NCBI RefSeq assembly: GCF_905373215.1
Contig: NZ_CAJPRT010000004.1
Coordinates: 77,019 to 141,018 of the forward strand
Source: an uncultured Campylobacter sp.
Lineage (GTDB): Bacteria > Campylobacterota > Campylobacteria > Campylobacterales > Campylobacteraceae
Length of the DNA: 64,000 nucleotides
Reading direction: 5' to 3'
The notes under the pieces are model-generated. The model made no database searches, was not told the origin of the DNA, and saw nothing but the letters and a program-made list of their open reading frames with translations. Positions 41,958 through 50,565 of this stretch are shown here, in pieces. The translations under genes and the position numbers were made by a program. The first letter of the stretch is position 1. Every line of letters starts with the position of its first letter.

Positions 41958-43276
41958 GCGCCAGGTGCCTTTGCTGCGTGCTTTTGCCAGTCGTAAAATT
42001 TCAAATTTACCGCAGCCTGCGCGGCGATACCCTCGCTTCTGCCCGTAAATCCCAGCCCTTCGGTCGTGGTCGCTTTGACATTGACGCGCGCGCAGTTTAA
42101 AATTTCGCTTAAAACCTCTTGTATCTGTGCTTTGTAAGCTCCGATCTTCGGGCGCTGCGCGATGATCGTAATATCGGCATTTACGAGCTCATAGCCGTAG
42201 CCTCTGACGCGCCGCATTACCTTTCGTAACAGCTCCTTGCTATCCGCGCCTTTAAGCTTAGCATCGCTATCGGGGAAAAGTTCACCGATGTCGCCCAGCA
42301 TTGCTGCACCGCAAATAGCGTCGATTAGGGCGTGGATCGCTACGTCGCCGTCGCTGTGTGCGATTAGCGCGAACTCGCACGGGATCTGCACGCCGCCGAG
42401 CACGATGCCTGCGCCTTTTTCAAGCGCATGCACGTCAAAGCCCATACCGCAGAAGATATCGCGCGAGCATGGTTTTAAATTTAGCGCCGCCAGATCGCTT
42501 GCGCGCGTGATCTTAAGCGCGCCCGTTTCGCCTTTTATAAACTCCAAGCGTCCGCCCGCACTGCCGATCGCCGCGCTGTCGTCAGTAAAAATTTCGCTTC
42601 CATCAAGCGCCTTTTTAAGCAGTGCCGCGCGCGAAAGCTGCGGCGTCTGGATGAGGCGTAGCTCCTCCCTCTTCACTACGGCCTCGCCGAGATAGGTCGT
42701 GTCGTTTACGCCAAGATAGGGGCTAATACAATCTGCGCCGCCTAAATTTCGTATCAGCGAGGAGATTAGCTCTGGCGAAATTTGTGCGCGTGCTACGTCG
42801 CTTACGAGCACGAGTTCGCTATCTACGAGCTGCAGCGCGTTTTTTAGCGAGCTTTGGCGATTTACGCCGCCGGGGACGAAGTGAAATTTTAAATTTACAG
42901 AGCCGTATTCATCTGCGTTGCATCCGACTTGAGCTTTAAAATTTTCCGCGCCCCGCGGCTTGCTTGCGTCGTTTAGATCATCTGCGCCGCATTCGATCCC
43001 GCTCAGCTTTCTTTGAAATTTATACTCGCTCGTGCCGCGCTCCGCGCTTTCGCCGCGCGCCGAGGCCAAGCTGCACGCATAGAGGCGCTCGCAATAGTTC
43101 ACGTCCTCCTCGTTTACGGCGATTATGATTTTTTTAAAAGGGTGTGCCCGCGCAATGCTCTGCGCGACGTATTGCCAAAGTGGCAGCTCGCCCACGCGCA
43201 GCCACTGCTTTTTGACGGGGAGCTCAAACCTACTCGAATCGCCCGCGGCGAGCAAAATCAGCGATATATCTTTCAA
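41954..43276 (-). CDS. ispDF: Bifunctional IspD/IspF isoprenoid enzyme
   Basis: A 440-residue fusion carrying out two MEP-pathway steps: CDP-ME synthesis (IspD half, to about residue 275) and MEcPP formation (IspF half). IspD shows LLAAGDSSRF, the VSDVARAQI segment and TPQLSR. IspF shows the metal site FDVHALEKG, AHSDGDVAIHALIDAICGA and FTGRSEGIAAQA. Fusion is normal in epsilonproteobacteria. Unusual is an insert of about 60 low-complexity residues (roughly 68-128) between strands of the IspD half, before the conserved FVPGG. It overlaps the HP1021-like gene by 4 bases. Confidence 0.94.
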   Translation of the reverse strand: MKDISLILLAAGDSSRFELPVKKQWLRVGELPLWQYVAQSIARAHPFKKIIIAVNEEDVNYCERLYACSLASARGESAERGTSEYKFQRKLSGIECGADDLNDASKPRGAENFKAQVGCNADEYGSVNLKFHFVPGGVNRQSSLKNALQLVDSELVLVSDVARAQISPELISSLIRNLGGADCISPYLGVNDTTYLGEAVVKREELRLIQTPQLSRAALLKKALDGSEIFTDDSAAIGSAGGRLEFIKGETGALKITRASDLAALNLKPCSRDIFCGMGFDVHALEKGAGIVLGGVQIPCEFALIAHSDGDVAIHALIDAICGAAMLGDIGELFPDSDAKLKGADSKELLRKVMRRVRGYGYELVNADITIIAQRPKIGAYKAQIQEVLSEILNCARVNVKATTTEGLGFTGRSEGIAAQAAVNLKFYDWQKHAAKAPGA

Positions 43277-43454
43277 ATTTTATCCTTGAAATTTTGTTAC
43301 GAAATTATACGTATTAAAAATGAAAGCAAAATTAATCGCGGCTTGCGCGCTGAAATATCTTAAACTTAGGCGTAAATTTACGCGACGCGGCGGCGAAATT
43401 TCAGCTTGCGTTACGAAAATAAACGGTAAAAGAAAAGTAAGGATTAATGAAATT

Positions 43455-43463
43455 TGTTATATT
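43455..43463 (+). promoter_or_regulatory. Extended -10 promoter for thiC-mrp
   Basis: TGTTATATT (TGn-TATATT) about 30 bases before ATG 43494, followed by ATACGCGC. The leader would be only ~20 bases, too short for a TPP riboswitch. Confidence 0.45.
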
Positions 43464-43493
43464 ATACGCGCATTTTTAAGAAGCGAGGCGAAA

Positions 43494-44801
43494 ATGACCG
43501 AAAGCTGCGTAACGCAGATCTATTTTGCAAAAAGAGGCGAAGTGACGCCGCAGATGAAAGAGGTCGCGCAAAGCGAGCGCATGGACGTGCGGGCCTTGTG
43601 CGATCTCATCGCGCAAGGAAGAGCGATCATCCCCGCAAACGTTAATCACAAAAGCCTAAAGCCCGTCGGTATCGGGCGCGCGCTGCGGTGCAAGATCAAC
43701 GCCAACATCGGCTCCTCGGGCACGACGAGCGATATTGAGGGCGAGCTGGAAAAGCTCGAAGCCTGCTTAAAGTATGGCGCCGATACGGTGATGGATCTAA
43801 GCACGGGCGGTGATTTGGACGAGATCCGCGCCGCGATAATCGAGCGCTCGCCCGTACCCATAGGCACGGTGCCGATCTATCAGATGATCCATGAGCTGAG
43901 CGATATTAAAAATTTAAAAACGAGCGCTATTCTTAGCACGATCGAGAAGCAGGCGCGGCAGGGAGTGGATTATTTCACGATCCATGCGGGCTTTAAGCTA
44001 GAGTTTATGCCGCTGCTGTCCCGTCGCAAGATGGGTATCGTAAGCAGAGGCGGCTCGCTGATAGCGTCGTGGATGATGAAATTTCATAAGCAAAATCCCT
44101 TCTATGAAGCGTTTGATGAAATTTGCAATATCTGCGCCGCTTACGACGTATCGCTATCTCTGGGAGACGGCTTGCGCCCCGGTTGCTTATACGACGCGAC
44201 CGATAAAGCGCAGCTTAGCGAGCTTGAAATTTTAGGCGAGCTCGCCCTGCGCGCGAATGAAAAAAACGTGCAGGTGATGATTGAGGGGCCGGGACATATC
44301 CCGTTTAACGAGATCGAGCTAAATATGCAGCTAGAGCGCAAGCTCTGCCGCGACGCGCCGTTTTACGTGCTGGGGCCGCTGCCTACCGACATCGGCGCGG
44401 GCTACGATCACATCAGCTCGGCTATCGGCGGGACGATGGCTGCGTATTGCGGCGCTAGCATGCTCTGCTACGTAACGCCAAAGGAGCATCTGGGGCTTCC
44501 CAATGCAAGCAACGTCAGAGAGGGTATCATCGCGCATAAAATCGCCGCTCACGCCGCGGACATCGCGCTAGGCAAAGCGGGCGCGATAGAGCGCGATCAC
44601 GCGATGAGCGACGCGAGGTATGGTTTTGATTGGAACAGGCAGTTTGAGCTTAGCTTCGATCCAGATCATGCGCGCGAGCTGCACGACGAGAGCCTGGGTG
44701 ATGAAATTTACAAGGGCGCGGAGTTTTGCTCGATGTGCGGGCCGAAATTTTGCGCATATAAAATCAGTAGAAATTTAACCGAAAATAAGGAGAAAGAATG
44801 A
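43494..44801 (+). CDS. thiC: HMP-P synthase ThiC
   Basis: A 435-residue radical SAM enzyme that rearranges aminoimidazole ribotide into the thiamine pyrimidine HMP-P. ATG 43494 is chosen over an upstream ATG at 43320, because family homology starts near MTESCVTQIYFAKRG, AGGCG lies just before it and a promoter lies between the two. Visible are NANIGSSGTTSDI, STGGDLDEIR, EGPGHIPFNEIE, GPLPTDIGAGYDHI and the C-terminal cluster motif CSMCGPKFC. It overlaps mrp by 4 bases. The insertion of thiC between ispDF and mrp is not in C. jejuni as I recall. Confidence 0.97.
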   Translation: MTESCVTQIYFAKRGEVTPQMKEVAQSERMDVRALCDLIAQGRAIIPANVNHKSLKPVGIGRALRCKINANIGSSGTTSDIEGELEKLEACLKYGADTVMDLSTGGDLDEIRAAIIERSPVPIGTVPIYQMIHELSDIKNLKTSAILSTIEKQARQGVDYFTIHAGFKLEFMPLLSRRKMGIVSRGGSLIASWMMKFHKQNPFYEAFDEICNICAAYDVSLSLGDGLRPGCLYDATDKAQLSELEILGELALRANEKNVQVMIEGPGHIPFNEIELNMQLERKLCRDAPFYVLGPLPTDIGAGYDHISSAIGGTMAAYCGASMLCYVTPKEHLGLPNASNVREGIIAHKIAAHAADIALGKAGAIERDHAMSDARYGFDWNRQFELSFDPDHARELHDESLGDEIYKGAEFCSMCGPKFCAYKISRNLTENKEKE

Positions 44802-45892
44802 GTAAAGACGAAGTCTTAAATTTGCTTAAAAGCGTGATCTATCCGGGCTTTTCTAAAAGCATCGTGGATTTTGGATTTGTAAAAGATATCGAGATCGGCG
44901 ATAGAATTTTCGTAGGGATCGAAATCCCGAGCGCCAAGCCTGAGATCGCAGCGGAGCTCAGATCGGCGGTGCAAAAGGCGCTCGGCGCGGACGTGGAAAT
45001 TTTAATCAAACAGCCAAAAATCGCCGAGGAAAAGAGCAACTCTCGCAGCGGCAAAAATATCGCGCCGCAGATCAAGCATTTCGTGATGATTAGCAGCGGC
45101 AAAGGCGGCGTAGGCAAGAGCACGACGACGCTAAATTTAGCCATCAGCACAGCAAAGCTCGGCAAGAGGGTAGGGATTTTGGATGCCGATATTTACGGGC
45201 CGAATTTGCCGCGAATGCTAGGAGAGGATAAGACGCAAGCAAGTGTCGTGGGGCAGAAGCTAAAGCCGATTTTAAGCCACGGTGTGGAGATGATGAGCAT
45301 GGGCGTGCTGATGGAGGAGGGTGCGAGCCTCATCTGGCGCGGCTCGATGATAATGAAAGCGATCGAGCAACTGCTAAAAGACGTGGCGTGGAGCGATCTG
45401 GACGTGCTGTTTTTGGACATGCCTCCGGGTACGGGCGATGCGCAGCTTACGCTCGCTCAGAGTGTGCCGGTAACGGCGGGCGTGTGCGTTACGACGCCGC
45501 AGACGGTCGCGCTGGATGATAGCGCGCGCGGGCTTGATATGTTCGAAAAGCTTCACATCCCGATCGCAGGCCTTATCGAGAATATGAGCGGCTTCATCTG
45601 CCCCGATAACGGCAAGGAGTACGATATCTTCGGTCGCGGCGGTGCGCAAAAGCTGGCGCAGCGATACAACACCGAAGTAATCGGCGAGATCCCGATCGAG
45701 ATCGCTATCCGCGAAGGCGGCGACAGCGGCAAGCCGGTAAGCTTCTACGCGCCCGATTCTTTGAGCGCGAAGCGCTACGAGAAGGCCGCGCGCAAGCTGT
45801 GGGAAAAGATTGAAAAGATCGATCGTGAGGAGCTCGCGGACAACTCCGCGATCCAGCCGGTGATGGACGGCAAGAGCGCCTGCTCGAATTAG
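44798..45892 (+). CDS. mrp: Mrp/ApbC Fe-S cluster carrier ATPase
   Basis: A 364-residue P-loop protein that transfers Fe-S clusters. Residues 1-~75 are a DUF59-like domain (DEVLNLLKSVIYPGFSKSIVDFG). The deviant Walker A is SSGKGGVGKST, Walker B is DMPPGTGDAQLT. The usual CPxCG cluster motif reads FICPDNGKEYDIFG here: the second Cys is Asn, so cluster binding by that motif is doubtful. It shares 4 bases with thiC, fitting a supply of clusters to ThiC (inference). In C. jejuni mrp adjoins dapD; here 6 kb of other DNA lies between. Confidence 0.92.
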   Translation: MSKDEVLNLLKSVIYPGFSKSIVDFGFVKDIEIGDRIFVGIEIPSAKPEIAAELRSAVQKALGADVEILIKQPKIAEEKSNSRSGKNIAPQIKHFVMISSGKGGVGKSTTTLNLAISTAKLGKRVGILDADIYGPNLPRMLGEDKTQASVVGQKLKPILSHGVEMMSMGVLMEEGASLIWRGSMIMKAIEQLLKDVAWSDLDVLFLDMPPGTGDAQLTLAQSVPVTAGVCVTTPQTVALDDSARGLDMFEKLHIPIAGLIENMSGFICPDNGKEYDIFGRGGAQKLAQRYNTEVIGEIPIEIAIREGGDSGKPVSFYAPDSLSAKRYEKAARKLWEKIEKIDREELADNSAIQPVMDGKSACSN

Positions 45893-46843
45893 GACTTTGG
45901 CGGGTGCGGTGTCAAATTTAGCGCGGAATTTCTCGTAAATTTTGCAGATTGAAATTCAACGTGGAATTTAATAATTTGGAATTTTACACCTAATTTCGCT
46001 GCAAATTTTATAATGCTCGCAAAATTTTGGTATGCAAATTCGCCATAGAATTTTGCCCGTAAATTTAGCGGGTAAAATTTCACGCGGGTTTTGTGGCTCG
46101 GAATTCTGCGTTAAAATTTCGCCACGAAATTTTGAAGTAATTTTACGGCGTCAGTAAAATTTTTGTGTATAGAATTTCGTGCGGAGTTTTGTAGCGCGAG
46201 TTTTTATACTAAATTTTAAGCTTAAAATTCCGCTTTGATTTTGAGCAAATTTATAGCGCTCGCAAAATTTGGGCAGACGAAATTTCGTAGTTTGAAATTT
46301 CGAGCTAAAATTTTACCAATCTCCGTTGCGTGAGGGTTCAGATAAAATTCTAAGCGCAGAATTTTACAGCGAAAATTAAATTCCAAACGCGCAATTCAAT
46401 GAGGTAAAATTTGCCGTAGAACTTCGCTTTGGAGTTTTAAATGCAGAATTTTAAGCATAAAGCTTTGCCGCAGAATTTTAAAACGTGAAATTTTATCGCT
46501 AAAGCTCTATTTTGAAATTTCAAGATAGGGCTTTAAAATATGAATTTTAGGCTTGAAATTTTATCGCGCCTAGCTTTTTAGCGGTAGCCACAGCATTGCG
46601 CTAGTCTAAATTTTATTTCGCCCGGCTTTATGGCGGTGGAGCTTATCTGCGAAAGCCTCTGCGAAGCTTATTCGGGATGGAATTTTATCTGTAGTGATTG
46701 CTAAAGGAAATTTCTCGCGCAGCTGAAATTTAAGCAGCTGGAATTTCATTCGTATAGGCAGGAAGCTAAAGCGGCAAAATCCCTAAGCCTAGGGCTTTTA
46801 GGTTTAGGGATTTTACTTTTATACGAAATAAGAAAGGTCGGTA
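45893..46843. other. Gene-less stretch of AAATTT-word DNA
   Basis: 950 bases made almost wholly of words such as GAATTTTGC, AAATTTTA and GAAATTTT, every 10-25 bases and in both orientations. No gene, tRNA or array is seen. A strong hairpin closes it before the next gene. Confidence 0.55.
46776..46814 (+). terminator. Long hairpin with T-run before the 46844 gene
   Basis: AAAATCCCTAAGCC (46776-46789) pairs with GGTTTAGGGATTTT (46801-46814), 14 pairs including one G-T, 11-base loop. It lies 30 bases before a start codon. It may terminate incoming transcription or act as a leader element of that gene. Confidence 0.55.
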
Positions 46844-47869
46844 ATGAGGTTTTTGATTATTTTGGTGCTTGCATTTGCGGCATTCGCGCAAGAGAGCAAT
46901 ATGCAAAAATGGGCGAAAGAGATTACCGCGGACGCGCAGATCCCGCAGGATAAGTTTTTGGCGTTTTATCTGAATAAAGATGAGCCTAAGAAGGTGATTT
47001 TCTCTGAAAATGTCGATCGCATCAGTGTCAATTACGAAGGAAATTCCTTCCATGAAATTCCATCTCCAAATCTTATGGCGTATTGGGTCGGCGAGTTTAA
47101 TTTTGACGCAGATGTCGAAAAGATGGTGCTAGGAGATTACGGCTGGTCCACGCTGGTAATCGCCGTGGACGGCACGGATGTGCTAGGCGGGACATCTAGC
47201 AATCAAAAGCGCCCGCTTACGTATAAATTTAGCAAGGGCAAGCACAAGATCGAAGCGTGGTTTTTAAATGACGCGCATTCCAGCGAGCTTTTCGTGGATT
47301 TTAAAGACGTAGAGCCCTTTTATCGTCAAAAAGACGCCGTAGCCAAGATCCCTGCGGATAAGGACTACGATCTGTGGCTGGGCGCGATCTACGAAAGCGC
47401 GCAGATGAATAATCGCGTCAAGCTAAATCTAGCCAAATCCGATAAGCCTATCGTGCTACTGCTTAGCTCATATCGCGCCGTGGAGTGGGATATCTCAAAT
47501 CCTCAAAAGAATGAAATTCTAGCCGTGTTAATTTACAACCCCATAAGTAGCGTCCGTGGCGTAAGCGGTGCGCTTTACGTCGAGGACTACAGATACACAG
47601 AGGCTGCGGATGGGCTTAAATGCGAGTGCATCTCGGGCAATGTCTTTCACTGCGACGGCAGCGAGATTTATGATATGAACGGGCGCGTAAACGGGATATT
47701 TGGCAGAGGCCTGGGGGCGTTTGCCGGCAAACACGCCGTAAATTCCTTAGACCTACCGGGGCTTGTTATTACACCAAAAATTTTAGACGACAGTAAAGCT
47801 CGCCTACTCTCGGTAGAAGCGGACCGCAAGAAATGCGAAAGCACGCCGATGGATGATGTGTTTAGGTAA
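46844..47869 (+). CDS. Secreted hypothetical protein
   Basis: A 341-residue protein with a short signal peptide (MRFLIILVLAFAAFA). The mature part is strand-rich: AYWVGEFNFDADVEKMVLGD, then GWSTLVIAVDGTDVLGG and KGKHKIEAWFLND. This sequence of 'framework, ligand-side Asp, HKIEV/AWF' recalls PA14-like carbohydrate-binding domains (inference). Four Cys lie in the C-terminal third (CECISG, FHCDG, KKCES). AGAAAGGTCGGTA precedes the start. It lies in the segment that separates mrp from dapD. Function unknown. Confidence 0.7.
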   Translation: MRFLIILVLAFAAFAQESNMQKWAKEITADAQIPQDKFLAFYLNKDEPKKVIFSENVDRISVNYEGNSFHEIPSPNLMAYWVGEFNFDADVEKMVLGDYGWSTLVIAVDGTDVLGGTSSNQKRPLTYKFSKGKHKIEAWFLNDAHSSELFVDFKDVEPFYRQKDAVAKIPADKDYDLWLGAIYESAQMNNRVKLNLAKSDKPIVLLLSSYRAVEWDISNPQKNEILAVLIYNPISSVRGVSGALYVEDYRYTEAADGLKCECISGNVFHCDGSEIYDMNGRVNGIFGRGLGAFAGKHAVNSLDLPGLVITPKILDDSKARLLSVEADRKKCESTPMDDVFR

Positions 47870-48023
47870 GATGGACAGTATTTATAACAATTTCTTCAAT
47901 AAATTTTACTGTTCATAAATTTTGATAATTTCTGTGAAATCTATGTTCCGATAAAGAGGATTAAAGTACTCTGTAGGTTTACATTATGAAATTAAGATAA
48001 CGTAAAAGGTATATCAAGTGAAA

Positions 48024-48029
48024 TATAAT
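48024..48029 (+). promoter_or_regulatory. -10 promoter for the 48-52 kb accessory genes
   Basis: TATAAT, 35 bases before ATG 48064, in a distinctly AT-rich stretch. AGAAAGGAATT follows as ribosome site. Confidence 0.5.
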
Positions 48030-48063
48030 AGGGACATAAATATAGAAAGGAATTATTCATAAT

Positions 48064-48822
48064 ATGAAACATACAAGCATTGTAACTCCTAACGATTTGG
48101 CACGATATGCAGATACGCGTGAGAGCGAAGGAGTAATTCCCGAGCTTATTTGTCGACTTATCAAACAATCTGCACCCGATATAAGAGAGTGTCGCATACC
48201 TTATGGCGATGCCGTAAATCAATCCGGTATGGACGGTCTTGTATATTGCGAGACCGGGTTTTTTGAATTTGTTCCTGCGGGGAAATCTTATTGGGAAATA
48301 GGCACCGGAGAAGATCCTCAAGAAAAAGCAAGTAGCGACTTTCAAAAAAGAACCGATGAATTGAGCGATGAAGAACGGGCAGACTCTACTTTCGTCTTCG
48401 CTACTCCGCGTTTGGCCGAAGCAAATGGTTGGAATGAGCCAAAACAGAGGGCTTGGATCAAAAGGCGGCAAAGTAAAGGATGGAAACGAATTATAATAAT
48501 AGATGGGGTAAAGCTAGCGGATTGGCTTAGAGAATTTCCCGCTATTGGTAGGTGGATAGCTGCTAAAATAGGAATTTTGCCAAATTTAAGCGGCGTTATA
48601 ACGCCGCTTGAGCACTGGGATTTAGTTCGATATAAATTTGAAAATTGCAGCTTGATCCAGTCACAATTTAATGGGCTGGCTTTTCCGCCCAAGCTTTTTA
48701 CCTCTTCTCGCGATAAAGCGTGTAGCGCGCTTAAGACCATCTTTTCGGGCGAAACCAAAAAGCTCTTTATTATTGCTGAGAGCGAAAATGATGTAGACGA
48801 TTTTGTGCGGCTTATCTTATGA
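48064..48822 (+). CDS. N-terminal third of a large split accessory protein; nuclease-like N-terminus
   Basis: 252 residues. The first ~180 read like a restriction-type PD-(D/E)XK domain: GMDGLVYC (Asp), then SYWEIGTGEDPQEKA (Glu) and a TFVFATPR strand; the rest is a degenerate NTPase-like entry without a P-loop. I recall very large (~1,250 residue) uncharacterised bacterial proteins with the same 'VPAG.S.WE.G' and 'TFVF.TPR' pieces, where this would be only the N-terminus. The stop overlaps the next start by 4 bases (ATGA), so coupling or a one-base deletion are both possible. Codon use is more AT-rich than the flanks. Function: possibly phage defence (inference). Confidence 0.7.
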   Translation: MKHTSIVTPNDLARYADTRESEGVIPELICRLIKQSAPDIRECRIPYGDAVNQSGMDGLVYCETGFFEFVPAGKSYWEIGTGEDPQEKASSDFQKRTDELSDEERADSTFVFATPRLAEANGWNEPKQRAWIKRRQSKGWKRIIIIDGVKLADWLREFPAIGRWIAAKIGILPNLSGVITPLEHWDLVRYKFENCSLIQSQFNGLAFPPKLFTSSRDKACSALKTIFSGETKKLFIIAESENDVDDFVRLIL

Positions 48823-50564
48823 CGCTTGAAAAAGAAAAGGCACAAAAATATGCAGATAAGTGTCTTTTTATAAAAGATAAAGATACATGGCAAGCAGCGA
48901 TATCCGAGTTGCGACGATCACATGTATTGGTTGCTAGCCCAAGGCTAGGCTTAGATGATGAACAACAAAATTTACTTGCATTAGCCATAGAAAAAGGGCA
49001 TGGAGTGATCGCGCCGTTTTGCGATGCCCTATCAATTGGTAATGACGATGTTATAAGCCTTAAAAGTCCTCCATCATATCAGGTCAAAGAGATACTGACG
49101 AAAGCGCAGTTCCCAGATGCTCTTGCAGAGGAATTTGCTAAAATAGGAAATAGGAGGCTGTCTGCACTTATGAGGTATCTCGTAGGAGTCGCTGCGCCGT
49201 CGTATGCGAAACGGAATACTGCTCGTGAATTGGCAAAAACCTGTTTAATAGGTCGATGGGATGAAGAAAATAAAGCGGACATTCAAGCTATAGAGGAATT
49301 TGTCGGCAAAAGCTATAAAGAATGGATAGAAAAATTTAGAGTTGACGCTTTACGTCCAGACTCTCCACTTACTTTGATAGAAGGAAAATGGAAGGTTATT
49401 TCTTGTGATGAGGCTTGGGATGTCCTTGGAGGTATGATCTCAAATGACGATCTAGCCCGTTTTAAGAATATGGCGATTTCAGCTTTAGAAGACAGAGATC
49501 CGGCGCTTGATTTGCTGAAAGAAGAACGATACGCCGCTAGTTTTTATGGAAAACAATTAAACTATTCGCAAAATATTAGAAAAGGAATTTCTCAAACGCT
49601 TGCTTTGATGGGTGGTCGCCCCAAAGCGCTTAGTAACTGCTCTTGCAATGAAGCTTTAAACACCGTAAATTTTATTGTACGCACATTACTTGATGGGGTG
49701 GGTTGGGAGCGATGGGCGAGTATAGATTATTACTTACCGCTTTTAGCAGAAGCCGCGCCCAGCGAATTTCTTAATGCTGTAGGGTCGTCATTGGTTGATA
49801 TTTCGAATTCTCCTTTTCATAAACTATTTGAACAAGAAGGAAGCGGAATAGAGGGCCGTAATTACATGTGCGGCCTGTTATGGGCTCTTGAAGAGCTGGC
49901 ATGGTCTCCTAATTATTTATCAAGAGTAGCGGTTATCTTGGCGGATCTTGCCTCTATTGATCCCGGCGGATCTTGGGCAAATCGTCCTATGAGATCGCTT
50001 GTGAATATATTTTTGCCTTGGCATGTGCAAACTATCGTAAAATTTGATAGAAGAAAAGCGGCGATCAAAGCCGTGATAAAAAATCAACCTAAAATCGGAT
50101 GGTCTCTGCTGCTAGAGTTGCTTCCGCAAGGTTGCCAAGCCACAAGCGGAAACTATCGCCCTATTTGGAGAGATTTTATCCCGTTAGATTGGAAGGATGG
50201 TGTATTTCAAAATGAATATTTGGAGCAAATTGCTGCTTTATCCGAGCTTATGATTGATTTAGCAAAAGAAGACGTGGATAAATTTATTGAGCTTATAGAA
50301 AGGCTTTCAAATTTGCCCAAAAATGCACACGATTTTATTCTTGATTATTGCTTGTCGGATAATATAATAAATTTGCCTGAAGAAAAGCGCTATTTAGTTT
50401 GGGAAAAACTTGATGAGATTGTGCGTCGCCATAGAAAATTTTCTAATACTAACTGGGCATTGCCCGAAGAAAAACTTTGCAAAATCAAAAACATAGCCGA
50501 TAGTCTTGCGCCATCTTCGCCGGAAATAAAATATCGTTATTTATTTAATGGCGTAGTTTTTTGA
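48819..50564 (+). CDS. Middle part of the split accessory protein
   Basis: 581 residues, mostly helical, no signal or membrane segment. It starts MTLEKEKAQKYADKCLFIKD, which continues the layout of the previous gene product. It includes HVLVASPRLG and GHGVIAPFCD strands, then an Arg-rich helix LSALMRYLVGVAAPSYAKR, and long repeat-like helices with LPLLAEAAPSEFLNAV and FDRRKAAIKAVIKNQPKIGWSLLLELLP. It ends ...YRYLFNGVVF then UGA, exactly at a T6 run; dropping one T joins it to the next frame as VVFELLDG. ATG 48819 overlaps the previous stop. Whether it is an independent subunit or a broken piece is unresolved. Confidence 0.7.
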   Translation: MTLEKEKAQKYADKCLFIKDKDTWQAAISELRRSHVLVASPRLGLDDEQQNLLALAIEKGHGVIAPFCDALSIGNDDVISLKSPPSYQVKEILTKAQFPDALAEEFAKIGNRRLSALMRYLVGVAAPSYAKRNTARELAKTCLIGRWDEENKADIQAIEEFVGKSYKEWIEKFRVDALRPDSPLTLIEGKWKVISCDEAWDVLGGMISNDDLARFKNMAISALEDRDPALDLLKEERYAASFYGKQLNYSQNIRKGISQTLALMGGRPKALSNCSCNEALNTVNFIVRTLLDGVGWERWASIDYYLPLLAEAAPSEFLNAVGSSLVDISNSPFHKLFEQEGSGIEGRNYMCGLLWALEELAWSPNYLSRVAVILADLASIDPGGSWANRPMRSLVNIFLPWHVQTIVKFDRRKAAIKAVIKNQPKIGWSLLLELLPQGCQATSGNYRPIWRDFIPLDWKDGVFQNEYLEQIAALSELMIDLAKEDVDKFIELIERLSNLPKNAHDFILDYCLSDNIINLPEEKRYLVWEKLDEIVRRHRKFSNTNWALPEEKLCKIKNIADSLAPSSPEIKYRYLFNGVVF

Positions 50565-50565
50565 G
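50556..50565 (+). other. Possible +1 frameshift site or T-run break
   Basis: The sequence G-T6-G-A-G reads GTT TTT TGA in the middle gene. Skipping one T gives GTT TTT GAG and opens the next frame. A tRNA-Phe on UUU could re-pair +1 on UUU before the UGA, the same geometry as the prfB site (CUU UGA). Equally it may be a simple T insertion. Confidence 0.4.

Noticed and set aside
43277..43493. TPP riboswitch before thiC, and a longer ThiC start at 43320
   Set aside because: The leader after the -10 is about 20 bases and holds no thi-box words; the extra N-terminal residues from 43320 have no family likeness.
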